Shown one piece after another: positions 37,810-55,900 of a DNA stretch of 64,000 bases (within the stretch, counting starts at the first letter, position 1; every line of letters starts with the position of its first letter). Where the stretch lies: positions 15,849,397-15,913,396 of the forward strand of contig NC_134652.1 of the NCBI RefSeq assembly GCF_030463565.1. Direction: 5' to 3'. Position numbers and translations under genes: made by a program. The notes beneath the pieces were generated by a model. That model searched no databases and had not been told where the DNA came from. It saw only the letters and a list, made by a program, of their open reading frames with translations. This DNA comes from Pelecanus crispus (taxonomy: Eukaryota; Chordata; Aves; Pelecaniformes; Pelecanidae).

Positions 37810-38392
37810 CCGCTCCGCGGGGCTCTCGGCTCCCCACGCCCGCGGCGGCGAGGGCTCCCCGGGGCACCGTCGTGCGTGTGTGCGTGCGTGCGTGTCTGGG
37901 GTGAGTGGCTCCCGCCTCGGGGCTGTCGTGTCTTGGCGGCGCGGGGCTGCCGGCTCTCGTCGGAGCGGGACCGGCGTGCCTGCGGGGGGGGTGTCACCTC
38001 CCGGCCCCCGGAGGCGGCTGGGTCCGCCGGTGTGCGCGGCGCGGTCGCGCCTCGAGTGTGCAGCTCCCGCGCCTCGGCCGGGCGCGGCGGCCGCGTCCCG
38101 GGCTGCGGGGTTGCGGAGCTCCCGCGCCCCGGCCGCGCATGGCTCTGCTCCTGCGCCGCGGGGCTGAGCGCGTTGCGGGCTCCCGGCGGTGCGCGGCTCT
38201 GCTGCCGGCTCTCGGGGGGCGCGGCCGCCCCGCTATGGGGCTGAGCGCGTAGCCGGCGCGCCCCGGCTGTGCCGCGGCTCCGTGCGCGCCCTTGCCGTGC
38301 TTCGGGGCTGCGCTGCCCTGCCCGGGGCGCGGCTGCGGCCCCGGTGCCCCGGGGCGTCGTGCGCGGCTCCGCTGCCGGGGCCGGGCGGCGGC
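37810..38392 (+). other. TLX1: Probable TLX1 5'UTR (start uncertain)
   Basis: CpG-rich leader between the promoter motifs and the start codon. It contains upstream ATGs at 38139 and 38235 in one frame and, if transcription begins before 37757, another at 37757 (ORF ending 38167). A GTGAGT donor-like sequence at 37901 follows CTGGG. The 5' end is a guess from promoter motifs. Confidence 0.5.
38139..38252 (+). other. Upstream ORF in the TLX1 leader (37 codons)
   Basis: ATGGCT...TAG opens 254 bp before the TLX1 start, with C at -3 and G at +4. A second in-frame ATG at 38235 gives a 5-codon version. It is out of frame with TLX1 and closes 140 bp before it. The Arg/Ala-rich peptide looks like translated CpG island, not a conserved product. 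If retained in mRNA it could dampen translation. Confidence 0.35.
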
Positions 38393-44743
<6,351 letters not shown>

Positions 44744-45147
44744 GGCTGGGACCTGCCGGTGGCACGTGCACCTTCTGCTGGTGGGGCTGTCCCGGGCGGG
44801 ACACGTGGCATCCCTGTTTGTCCCCAAGGGAAGGCTGGCACCCGGCGGTCCTCTGGCCACACGTGCGTCCCATGCGTCTGGCCAGGGAAACCTGCCACGA
44901 GGACTGAAAGGAAGGGAAACGACCCTAAAAACTCTCCCCACCCATGGGGTTGCTGGAGCAGCGGTGGTGTCTCGCCTCCCCCCAGCCCTTTTGTTCTCTT
45001 GAAAGTCTCTGGTGCCGAACATGAACTTGCTGACGTGCTGCCAGACAAAAAGCCCAGCCCTGACAGACACGGCCGCCGGCGTTCACCCAACTGGGGGAGA
45101 GAAAACTTCCTTGATTCTGCTGGCGGCGGTGCAAAGCCTGGGGTCAC

Positions 45148-45202
45148 CCATATATATCTGTATATATATATAAAGTACATATATATATACACACACACAC
45201 CT
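45148..45202. repeat. AT/AC microsatellite in the TLX1 3'UTR
   Basis: Short runs of TATATA alternating with ACACAC, with two interruptions. Confidence 0.85.
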
Positions 45203-45989
45203 CGGACTGATGGCTTGAAACAAAAGGAGGAGGCTCCCTGGAAAGCACGTCTCTGCCACGAGCCTCCTCGGGTCGTCCGCGCCGGAGACGTTCGGGGATG
45301 CAACAAATGGAGGAAACGGCAGCAATTTCTGCTTGCGCCAGATGGGAACCCTTCGGATCTCACCTCGCCGCCTCTCCTCCCCTTTTTCATTAATTTTTTC
45401 TTGCGAGGGGGGAATAAGAGAAGGATCTGACAGAATCCTGAGGACGGTAAATATGATATCTCAATTGTATGAAGAGCCCAAACTGTCCCTGGCTGCCACG
45501 GACTCCGTGCCCATCAGCGTGCATTTTAATAACGAGAAGACCTTGGTGGCAGTTTGCAGGGGTAATGCAGTTTCTTTCCATGGATTATTTCCATATCATT
45601 TGCAAAATGTTGTCCAATGTTTTATTTTACCCGTTTCCCTTTAGAAGGCAGTTCCTGACAACAAAAAATCGATTTCGCTCTCAACCGTTTAACTTAGTTG
45701 TTTCTTTAATTGTACTGAGGGAATGAGACACAATTAAACAAAGCACTTCTTATAGCAAATGCCAGGAATATATATATATATACAGTATATATTTTTCAGT
45801 TACTTATAATCTAAAACAGCACTGCCAATTTTAGCAGCTAGTACAAACAAGCAATCAGAAAACCTATTTTCAGTGAGATTTTTAAAGGCATTCGTTTGTT
45901 TGGTTTTTTTAAGTTATGCACTTATAAGGTGGTTTATGTGTATTCATTTTATAAAGTGCTTGTGTAATTTATGTGGAAACGAAAAAGAA

Positions 45990-46022
45990 AATAAAAAAAA
46001 AATCTCCAGGGTACTGAATAAA
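45990..46022 (+). terminator. Candidate poly(A) signals for TLX1
   Basis: AATAAA at 45990-45995 (within GAAAATAAAAA) and again at 46017-46022 (TGAATAAATC), about 1.25 kb past the stop. Cleavage would fall near 46010-46045. Confidence 0.5.
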
Positions 46023-47930
46023 TCATTTAAAGCCTTGCTCTTCCCTGTCTGTTAGTTCCCCGAGAGGAGACAGCGTATCACAGCTAATGCTGAAGCCTCT
46101 GCCATTTGTTTAAAATGAAAATAGAGTTAGCATTTCCCTTTGACTTTGCTCAGGTCCACTTGGCTTTGGAAGCTCCAGAGATAATTTGCTGTATTTTAAT
46201 CCCTGATCCTCTAAACATTTTCAGGCTTCGACCCAGGAGTGCATTTAGGACCTGCTTTAATCAAAGCCCTTCCTGGGGGGCTTGCTGAGGGTGGAAAGAA
46301 TCGCACAGGGGCTTGGCCTTTAACACATGTTGAATAATTTCTTGAATGAGAGCTTGAAGTGGGGTCTTGCCTGGGCTGGGGGTGTCTAGAGATATTCACG
46401 TCTCAAACTTTATGTAGAAAGTAGCTTTTGGATATCAAGAAATCTGCAAGAGTACATTTTAGAGACAATCTTGTAGGGAATTATTCTAAGGACCCTGTTT
46501 TTTGTTCATAGTCAGCCTTAGTTGGGACATCGTCCCTGGCTAGGCAAGCCTTTCTCAGAGGAAAATCAAACCGGTGGAAAAACTCCGATCGGCTTCCTTG
46601 GGAGAGACTCCCAGCCTTACGGCCAGGGAAGCTGTGTTGACTTCAGCCTGGCATTTCCTTCCAGCACTGGGAATTACCGGGTAAAGGATGTTGCAGGAGA
46701 GGACTGAAAAGGGTGGCCAGCCACGAGCCGCTGGCAGGGACCCCCTGACGTGGCCCTGGGGGTCAGGCTGCCTGCGGGATGTGTGCGACAAAATACCCCG
46801 AGCCTGCGGTGCAGCTGGACCCGGCGTTTGATAGCGCTCCTGGAAGCTGGGTCCTCTGGAAGCAGCATCGCTGGGGAGCTTGTTAAGGGAGCATATGAAT
46901 AGCCTGCTTTATCCAAAATCTATTCTTGCAGGATCGGGCTGAAAATTTATGGTGCTGCAGGGTTTTCCCTTCCTGCAGTCCAACACACAAACGAACACAG
47001 AGAAACATCTGCAGCGATGGAGAGACAAGAAGCCAAAAAAGAAAAAAAAAAAAAAAAGGATAAACCACAGGAAAATAAGTAAATACAGAGAACATCCATT
47101 TTTAGAGATATCTTTAAAAGAGAGCTACCCCAGTTTTTTAACTGCTAAAAGAAAATACCTTGTATTTTTTTTCCAAGATAAATTTCACAGAAGTCTTTTC
47201 TTTGAATTCTGTTTCATACCACAGCCAGATTTTCAGGAGCTGATTAAGCAAATTATTTAATACATGCCCAACTTTGACTACAAAGATAATGCTGGGCTTA
47301 GGGTTTACTCCTTCAGGAGGCATTGCCGTGTACAATTCTTTAACGGTTTGCAGTTTGTTGCAGTGTATGTTTTTGTTTTCAAGATTTCTGCATAGGAAAA
47401 GCACCAACCACAAAACAACAATAAAAAAAAAAAAGGATGATGGAGCTCACTGTTGATATTAAAAGTGTTTTCTATTTTATTATTATGACACATCAATATC
47501 TTAAAATTTAATTCCAAGACAGCCATTTTATAATATCCACATTATTCAGTTCATATTCCAAAATGTTCCCCAGCGAAGTTGAATGTATGATAATGCACAT
47601 TCGAGGCCATGTGTTTAGGTACAATATTTAGCTACACCTTGTTCTTGAAACTGTTGACTTCCTCCTTTTCTTATCAATCTTTCCTGTTAAAAAAAAAAAA
47701 GACCAAAAAGAAAAAAAAGAAATCTTGATATGAAATGACAATATATGTAACACTAGAACCAGAAAAACAGTCGTCCGGTCTTTCTTGTCCGTGGAACAAT
47801 TGCTACTGGAAGGTGTTTCTGTTAAAATATTTCTCTTGGATTCATTTTAAAAATTGGTTTAGTGGCAGGAGGTGTTTTTGATATCTGCATACGTGCTTCC
47901 AGTTATTAATATGATGATCTGTACCTAGAC

Positions 47931-47936
47931 AATAAA
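47931..47936 (+). terminator. Alternative distal poly(A) signal
   Basis: AATAAA in the context CTAGACAATAAAAGTTGCCTG, within the AT-rich block downstream of TLX1. It is the best-placed signal if a longer 3'UTR of about 3.2 kb is used. Weak on its own. Confidence 0.3.
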
Positions 47937-47971
47937 AGTTGCCTGAAATATGATGGAATTAAATCAATAAG

Positions 47972-47994
47972 CAATGACACGAAACAATGACACG
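47972..47994 (+). repeat. Direct repeat CAATGACACG x2
   Basis: CAATGACACG at 47972-47981 and 47985-47994 (13-bp period), followed by a degenerate third TAATGATATG. Confidence 0.7.
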
Positions 47995-49676
47995 TAATGA
48001 TATGTTTTGTAGACTGACATCACCTCAGCCATATCCTGGGGCCATCCATACCATGTTGAAGGCTGATTTAATTTTTCGTATTATACCTATTTGGGAACAG
48101 GAATAAAATTGCATTAAGATGCCTTGAAAGTCATTTCCCCCTTCCCTCTATCTCAAAATATAGCTAATCCCAAATGTGAAATGGGAGTTAGGAAGAAATG
48201 TTTTTTCCCCTGTTAGCCTGTATCTAGGAAATACCGACCGAGGTAGAGTGAACTTGGGCTGGAGGGGGAAAGCCTGCGCGATACCTGCAGCCGAGGGCGC
48301 GCGGGCGTCGCAGGAGAGCGCACCATGGTCGTGCACACCTCTATCGCCCGCAGCGCCGCCAGGGACCGCGATCGTGTTGGGTTGGCTGTGGATGCGCTGA
48401 GCTTTTGAAGGCAAAATCCGGTGGGGGGAAAAAGCAACGTCTTTGCACGAGCAAGCTGAGTATTAAACATCTGTGCAGAGCTGGAAGAGACGAAGCCCAG
48501 CTGGACGTGCTGCGGTTGTCTGGGTTTGGTCCCAGCTCAGCAAACTATGTGGGCAGGAGGGAACCAGAGGTCTGGCCCCCATTTAGCCAATTAGTTAAGC
48601 ACATGAGTCATCCAAACGAGGATGGGTTGGTTTATCTCTGTGGAGGGATGGGCCCAGGGAAAGGCTAAAGGGTCTTCGCTGGAGCCTCCTGCCTTGAACA
48701 GAGCCTGTAGTTGCGCTTTTTCCCCGGGCATGGGCCAGCACGTTTGGCCCTTTGCAGTGCGTGCGTGCTCCAGTTTCTATGTGAGTACTTGGTAAAGACC
48801 GTATGCAGCTTTTCTTGGGCTGTGTTGTCCCTTCTGTGGGGCATTTGTTGTATATTTAATGATATTTTTCCTGCAGCAGCAGCATCTGTGAGAGTCACCT
48901 GTACGTGGCATTTGCCGGAGAAAGACCCAGGCGAGTGTATGTGCCCTCTAATATGGTTTATGTAATTCATATTGATAATAAAGAGATGCTCTGACCCCAC
49001 AAACACCCATATATTGGATAATTTTCATTAACTCACTGGGACTATTGATTAGTATTTTTGGATGTGCTCCTAATTAACCCACCCACCAAAAAAAAAAAAG
49101 CTTAAAATGAGGGCTGCTGCCTCGGCATGGCGTCAGTGGGAGCCCAGCCCCGCAGAAGGCAGCCCCCTCCCGCTGCTGAGGACAGCTTACACACGCTTGT
49201 GGGCTAGACGGGGTAGAAAATGCAAGCTGATTTACTGACAAAACTGAAAATGGTTTTGCTGAAACCTGTTTGGGTTACAGTAAAAAGCCAGTCCTGCCCA
49301 GGGTTCTGGGACAGCTGGAACTTTTTGAATTAATCTCCTTTTTTTTTTTTTTTCCCCCCTACCAGAAGCAGACTGGCTGAGTGACACTGATTTCTTTGTG
49401 CGACAGTGAGCTTTGATGGCTGCTGATTTGAAAAAGGTTTGTGAAATAAGATTTGGAATTATCAAAATACCCTTCTCTGAAATTTTAAAAATGAAAGGGT
49501 CTCAATTTGTGAAGAAAAATTAATTTTAAAACCCCCCATTTTTTAACAAATACTAAGGTAAGAAGAAAAGCACACAAAGCTATAGATTATCACAACAAGC
49601 TTCTGCTGGAATCAAACCCTCCAGATTGTCATAATTTTTCGCAGATCTTTTGTTTGTGAAGTTAGCTGGGACTCTG

Positions 49677-49707
49677 GTGTTTTTATTATTATTATTATTA
49701 TTATTTT
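49677..49707. repeat. (TTA)n microsatellite
   Basis: About seven uninterrupted TTA units within an AT-rich stretch. Confidence 0.85.
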
Positions 49708-51288
49708 TGCCTGTGTTAAAGTAGGAAATTTCTGTTTGATATGTCAGCACTTGCCCAAGATTAGGACAGAGGTTCTTTGCCCCTATTCCTTTCTTTTGAT
49801 AAGAAACTTCTTGTTATTTTGGAAGTTTTAAATGGTTTCTATACATTTATTCAAGTCAAAATTATAACTGTATTCAAAAATATATATTTTTTTTCCAAAG
49901 GCACCGAAAAAAATCTCAATTTTCCAAGCCTAGAAATTAATTTTTGGATTCCTTTTTTTTTTTTTTTTCCCAGCTAGTCGTGGTAAGCATGGGGCTAGCT
50001 CTGGCTCTCTTAGCTATGTAACTCCTAATTACACACCAAAGCTCCAGCCGAAACTCGGAGCGCTGAAGGTGTGCGAATCCCCTGTTGCAGAGAGCTGCAA
50101 ACCTCTGCCCTGCGCTTCCTTGGGGCTGGAAATTTAGTACTTACCCTCAGCTCAGCTGCCCTTTGCCTTTCTGCTTCTGGAGCAAAAATAAAATGAGCAG
50201 AAATAGATGGGGAGCCCCTGCTCTAATTTTTGAGCAGGAACGAGCAAGGCTTGAGAAAACTCGTTTTCTCGTTGCCTGCAAAGAATGTAAACCCGCTGGT
50301 CTGAGAGCTGCGGTTAACTGTCTGTCTTTCCTTGACTGCAGCCGCCTAAAAATAACAAAGCAGCGATTAAAAAATATCAATCAATATATAGGTTTTTTTT
50401 AACTACAGTTGAGAAGTGGTACAAAGATGGGGATAGATGAAAACGTGGAGAAAAGCTCCGTTTCCCAGGGACTCTCAGGAAGAGGAATTTTTTGGAAAGT
50501 CACTTTGTTTAGCAGTTGGTACTTGCTGTTGCTGATGCTCAGCTTTTCGGCACATGTCAGGGCTGGCAGACTCTTCCTCTGTGGGTTTTCTTCCAGAACG
50601 CATTTGCTTTGCGATGCCGGTGGTCAGCGGGTGCAAGACCGAGCCTGGGTTGTCAGGTATGTTGGACTTAAACGTGCTGAGGGGCAGGGCTTGACCCCAA
50701 GATCTCCCCATGTAAAGCAGCAAAGCGGGGGGGGGGAAAGAGGTGTAGGTGGGGAAGGGGCTTGCTCAGGGCCGTCGTGGGGGAGTGAGCACAAATGCAC
50801 TGAGTTGTGGCCAGGCCTCTGCACAGCTCCCCCTCCCCAGGGGTAAGAGCCTCCCCAGCTGATCTGGCTGTTTTCACAGGAGAGCCCTGAGAGCCCGGGG
50901 GAGAAGAGGGGGTTCTTCCAGGCCAGGCTGGGGGAGAAGCAGGTCCCTGGGAGCCATGATATACCAGAAGGATGCTCTTCTGAAAGCTGCAGAAAAATGG
51001 CACCGAGCCTCTGCGGGCCCATGCGGTATGGGGGGAGCATTGGGGGGTACCGGGGGCTTCGGACCCCGGTCCCGCGGGAGCCTGAGTTGGGCAGAGGAGT
51101 GCTGTGCCCCAGTGCTGTACCCCCGCAGGGACCACACCCGGCCCGTTTGGCCCCGCTGTGGGTCGCGTGTGCTGGAGGAGCTCGCCGGCTCCGGAGAGGT
51201 CGCATCACGAGGCTGCTGCTGAAACACAGGTCCTGGCCACGGCATCCCCTGGTGACACAGGCTTGGAGCATGGCGGTAGCTGCTGGGC

Positions 51289-51310
51289 TCCTTAATCCCA
51301 GGATTAAGGA
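51289..51310. promoter_or_regulatory. Inverted TAATCC homeodomain half-sites (perfect palindrome)
   Basis: Arms TCCTTAATCC and GGATTAAGGA separated by CA. TAATCC is the site of K50-class homeodomains (PITX, OTX, GSC). Two copies face each other. Confidence 0.45.
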
Positions 51311-52499
51311 CCGGGAAGTTTTATGCGCACTTACGGCACTGTTGGGTTTTTGCTGCTGCCAGGCTGTGCTCTTCTGCCTTTGGAGGGACCTCTGCGACCA
51401 CAGAGGGATGTGCCCCCCGCACCCTGCCCACCAACATGGCTGCTCGCAGAGGCAAGCGAGGGATCCCCACTGCCCCCCATCTTCGTGGAAGCGCTTGAAG
51501 AGATCTGTCTTTCATTTCAGGATGGAGTGAAAACAAATGTTGAAACCTTATCGGTTGTTATGACAGGTCTGAAACCTGCTTTGGCCGTGGCTCATACCAC
51601 CGTGTCCAGAGGCAGGAGGTGGGACGCAGAGCGTGCTCTCCGGGGGGCAATGCAAGAGGGGTGTGTTGGTGGACCCACAACCGTTCCCACACAGTCTCTC
51701 TCCAGGCCTGGCCCTTTGAGGATCTGGGGGTACCTGTACCCTCGAGCAGAGCCGTGCTGCACACCACGTGCAGAAGCAAGACTTGTAGCAGTGGGGCGAG
51801 GGAGCAGCCAGCCCTGCACTGGGACCCCAGGGTGCACGTGAGTGTGCAAGCCCCTGGGGAAACACGCCAGAACCACGGCACAGAAAGCCCAGGGACAGGC
51901 AGAGACACACCTGTAATGTTACCTGGCAGAAAGGGTTTCCCAAGAGAGCTCGTGGCCACAGACACTGCCAAAAGAGGCGAGGAGTGAGGAACTGGGAGTG
52001 GTGTCCGGCTGCTGAACACCTCCTGCGTTTTGGGAGCCGGTTTCTCTCCCCTCCCTGCTGACAAGTGGGATTGCAGCAGGTAGGTCCTGACTGCAGCCCC
52101 GCTCTCCTTCTCAGAGGAAACCCCGAGTGTGGCTGATAGCTTGGCCCAAACCGGCCCTGCCCAAACCGGATGGGGGGAGCGGAGACTCCCCGTACAAGAG
52201 ACGGGGCGGCGGGGAGTGGGTGTATTGCCTGGCAGTGCTACAGCTGCTGCCTTGCGTGGCTCTGACCCCACGGTCCTTCTTTCCTTCCTTGTGCCCCCCG
52301 TCCCCATTTCAGTCTCCGCAACACCGCCCTTGTTTGCCTTTATTTTAAGGGCCTATGGATGTTTTCTGGGTGGGAGCCAGGGGACCTCAGGCCCCTCTGT
52401 AGCTGATGGAGAGGGCACTTGGCTGCCTGGTTTCCCCCAAAGGAGAGGGTCTAGGGTAAGACAACCCCTTGCACAAGTGCCTCTAGACAAATAGGGGTC

Positions 52500-52960
52500 A
52501 AAGCCGCCGGCGTTGCCCCCAAAATGTGTGGCTGCCACCCCTTCACAGCTGAACCTGGTGCACGGTGACCGACAAGAGCTGCAGGATGCTGCACGCCGGC
52601 TGGAGCGAAACGGCGTCCCCGGCGGCCGCCTCTCCGGCCAGGCGTGCTCGCCCACGGGTGAGTTAGAGACGCAGGACCGGGACCAGGACCTGTGCGGGGC
52701 GCGGGGGGTGCACGCTGCCGCCGAGCATCCCCGGGCCCCGCCGCTGCTGCCCTCGGCGGCGGCGCGGCGCGGCGCGCGAGCGGCGGGTGCCCAGCGCCAC
52801 CTAGGGGCCGGGAGCGCCCGGCGCCGCGCGCCCCGCAGGTGCCCCCCGCCCCACCGCCCCGCACGCGTGGGGGTGCTCCCGGGCAGCCGAGCCCCGGGAC
52901 ACCCGCGGGGTGCCTCAGACTGGGAGCACGGGGCAGGCAGCTCAGGAACAAGCGCAGCCC
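52500..52960. promoter_or_regulatory. Isolated CpG island downstream of TLX1
   Basis: Abrupt CpG-dense segment (GGCGGCGGCGCGGCGCGGCG-type sequence around 52757) in non-CpG flanks. It contains a near-consensus CTCF motif and a GTGAGT donor-like site at about 52659. No protein domain is recognisable in the open frames on either strand. It could be a non-coding RNA promoter or an insulator. Confidence 0.55.
52793..52807 (-). promoter_or_regulatory. CTCF-like motif inside the downstream CpG island
   Basis: The reverse complement reads CCCCTAGGTGGCGCT, 14 of 15 core positions. It points back toward TLX1, convergent with the motif at 28.35 kb. Confidence 0.55.
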
Positions 52961-55900
52961 AGCCCGGGGTGTGGCCTTCGGGGCACGGCACGTTCCCAAA
53001 GGGACCTTGGAGAGAGCCAGCCCTGAGAAATTCAGGGATGGCTTCCCCTGAATTCAGTATTCCCCACCGGGATTTAGAAGTGAGGCTTCCCATGGGATGT
53101 GCCATCTTCTGACGCTTCGTGTGATGGGTAGGTCTGAAGGATGTTGGGGTGAGCTGGGCAGCGCCAGGACGGCGCGTGTGAACGTGTGCAGGGCCGGGGC
53201 TTGGGGATTGCAGCCGCTCCCAGGGGGCAAAGCTGAGACCCCTGCGAGCCCCCGACTCCCTGAGCTCTGGCAAGGCATGGAGAAAGAGGCCTGGCTCCAT
53301 CCCTCTCCTGGCCACCCACCCCTATCTCCTGGCTCGTGGGGTGCAGTAAGTACTGGGGTCAAGCAGCTGGGGTTTTTTTTTAAGCACAGAGGGGATGAGC
53401 TTTGGGCAAAGTGAGCGTCTGCAGCAGCTCTCTAGGACAGCCAAGAAGCTGCTTGCATTAATCAACTCTCCCAGGAGAGAAAAACAGAAACCCAAGAAAT
53501 GCTAAAACAGATAAACAAGGAAGCAATGATTTTCTCTTTGTGGCATAGGAAGACTATAAAGCTCAAGGAAACCACCTGTATTTTATTATCACATATTCAT
53601 ATGTTTAATGCCATTAAAACAAGAGTCTGGGGTGAGCTGCATGAAATCAAAGCATTTAATGGTGCAGACACAAACTCTTTCTCCTCCCTCCCCAAAGGTG
53701 ATTTGGACCAGTTTAAGCAAATGTGTCTTCATCTCTTAAAATAATTATGTGATTTAGAGACACTTTTCCCTGGCTTACATCAAACGACTTTAATGGGGCC
53801 TGCTCGTGTGTGTGTCTGTTTAACAAGTTATTGCTTTTTAAAGCTGCATTTATTCCCCAGTATTTGCCAAAAAAGTAATTCTCTCTGAGAAGGGATTATT
53901 TGTGTTCCACCGTCACCTGGCATTTATGCCATGGTGCATTTAGTAGTGAAATGGTGCCCAGAGGGCAGAGGCCAAAATGTGATCTAAAAGGATATGCTGA
54001 AATTTTGTTTCCTCTTTTTAGCCTGGTTTCCAAAAACAGCAAGACTTTTCAGTGTGCTTGCACATGTGGGTGCATTCAGATGCGTCTGTGAGTGTATGTA
54101 TCATCTTTATCTAACAGTTTTTGTCCTCTCTGGCCCAATTTTGACTGAATTTTGGTGATCTTAGAGCTGTTCCCTTGGCTCTCCTAAAGCCCAGGCTGAG
54201 CTCTGCCTTCCCTGCCTGTGTCCTCCCCACTGCCCTGCCCAAAATGGGATTTCCCCAGGGCAGAGGAGTGCTGGAAGCACTGGGATGGGGACCTGACACT
54301 GCGTTTCACACCTTCCACCATGTGAGTGGCAGATGCCCTGGATGGGTCCTCATAGGTGACCCTGCTGTCCTTGTCCCACAAAGACCTTGCGTCAGTGTTG
54401 GGGAGAAAAAGGCTGTTTTGGGGACTAGGTGAGCATGCAGGGGGGCAGCAGGAGCCAGGCTGCATTTCTACACCCCCAGCTATAGCTGGGCCAACTGAGG
54501 ACTGGTTTCCCCAGAGGCACTGGAACAGGTTGCCCAGAGAGGTAGTGGAGGCCCCATCCCTGGAAACATTCAAGGTCAGGTTGGATGGGGCTCTGAGCAA
54601 CCTGATCTGGTTAAAGATGTCCCTGCTCACTGCAGGGGGGTTGGGCTAGATGACCTCTAAAGGTCCCTTACAACCCAAAGCATTCTATGATTCTATGTTC
54701 AGGGTGATGCTGAGACTGCTTGCTAATATACAGAATGGGAAGAAAATCTGGGAAGAGTCAGAAATTGTTTGGGTTTGGTAGGAAGGAGGGCAGGGGAATG
54801 CACAGCAGACCTGCTGGAGCGCATCATTTCCCGCAGCAAGGGGAAAGCTGTTGGATAAATCCCAGGTGAGCCCTGTTTGGCGCAGCCATCAGTTCTGGAG
54901 GGATGGCTGGGGAGGCAGAGCACTGAGCTATGGGCACGTCTGCCCCAAGCCACGCTCCTCTGGGAAGACACTCGCTGGGTGAGCTGCTTCATTTACCTCT
55001 TGTGCTGGAGGCACTGGGAATCTCCCAAGCAACTGAGCTCTGTCACTGAAGCAGCTAATTTCTCCTCACAGGTGTATCCGGCTGCTTCAGGTAAGAGTAA
55101 AGTGAAGTGTCACATGCAAGTCATCAGAGCAGTCTGGGGACCAAGGGGGACAGTGACAGCTCAGCTGCAAGCAATCTGTATTTCTTGGAGGGAAAAAAGA
55201 CCAGCACAGACGACAAGAGGTGCAAGAGAAAGGGCTCAGCAGTTAAAGAATCAGGCTGTTCATGGCATAAATCTCACGTTAACAGGCTACAGAGATCTAC
55301 AGGTCTCAGCAGGGCATCTCCAATCTCAGTCGCTGGTATGAGGTAAGAGACGGATACCACCATGTGGGGAAGCAGGAGGATGAGCGAGCATGTCTACAGT
55401 GTGCCTTCACCCAGCCACAGCCCTCGTCAGGCCACAGGGTCACAGAGCTGAGCTGGCTGCAGCAGTAGCAGCAGGACAAACTCCTCCATGGGATGCTGGC
55501 GCAAAGGCCACTGGCTCTGTCTGGTGCTCTGTTGCCTGCAGCTGCCCATGAGAGACTCCTTGTGCGCCTGCAAAAGGAGCCCAGGGAACACTACCCCAGC
55601 AGTAGGATCAAATCATTCCACTGAAGCAGGCACCCACATTGCAAAATAATGTCCAGGGCTGCAATCGAGAAAGTCGGGGCTACTTGGCTGTGCCAGGGCA
55701 CTGGCTTTGGTTCGCAGGTCTCCTCTCCTGGCACCACACAGCTTGAAGCCTAGCATTGCTGGGTCTCTCTGGGGAGGGGTAGTAATCCAGAAATGGAGGT
55801 AGGGATATGAAAGGCTTCAGTGACTCATTTGGGTGAGAGATTAATGTGTATTGTGACCAGAACGGATCTTTCTAAGGACACATTTTTGCCCCTTAGTTTG

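Larger units (their letters stand above)
44744..46040 (+). other. TLX1: Probable TLX1 3'UTR
   Basis: After the TAA the sequence turns steadily more AT-rich. It carries an AT/AC dinucleotide tract (45148-45202) and several ATTTA-like and TTTTAT stretches, and reaches two AATAAA signals at 45990-45995 and 46017-46022. The end is inferred from these signals. A further AATAAA at 47931 would allow a longer form. Confidence 0.55.
46040..48200. other. AT-rich region downstream of TLX1
   Basis: Markedly AT-rich, with poly-A runs at 47041-47057, 47427-47440 and 47689-47700 and a distal AATAAA at 47931. The stretch 47450-48070 is dense in TTATTA/TAATGA/ATTTA cores. It may be an extended 3'UTR or downstream enhancer. 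No coding frame. Confidence 0.5.
48200..52500. other. Gene-free stretch
   Basis: A 110-bp GC/CpG-rich patch at 48270-48380 stands out from AT-rich flanks. 48840-49080 is AT-rich with TATTTAATGATATTTTTCC and ATTGATTAGTATTTTTGG and may be a conserved element. T-runs at 49340-49357 and 49951-49969. From 50.6 kb composition becomes GC-rich without coding signal. Confidence 0.55.

Noticed and set aside
1..38000. Search for KAZALD1, the expected upstream neighbour
   Set aside because: No IGFBP-type cysteine pattern, Kazal motif or Ig domain was seen in any frame. It probably lies beyond the window.
52513..53112. 199-codon frame through the downstream CpG island
   Set aside because: Arg/Ala/Pro-rich from CpG composition, with no recognisable domain. 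The opposite strand is open as well.
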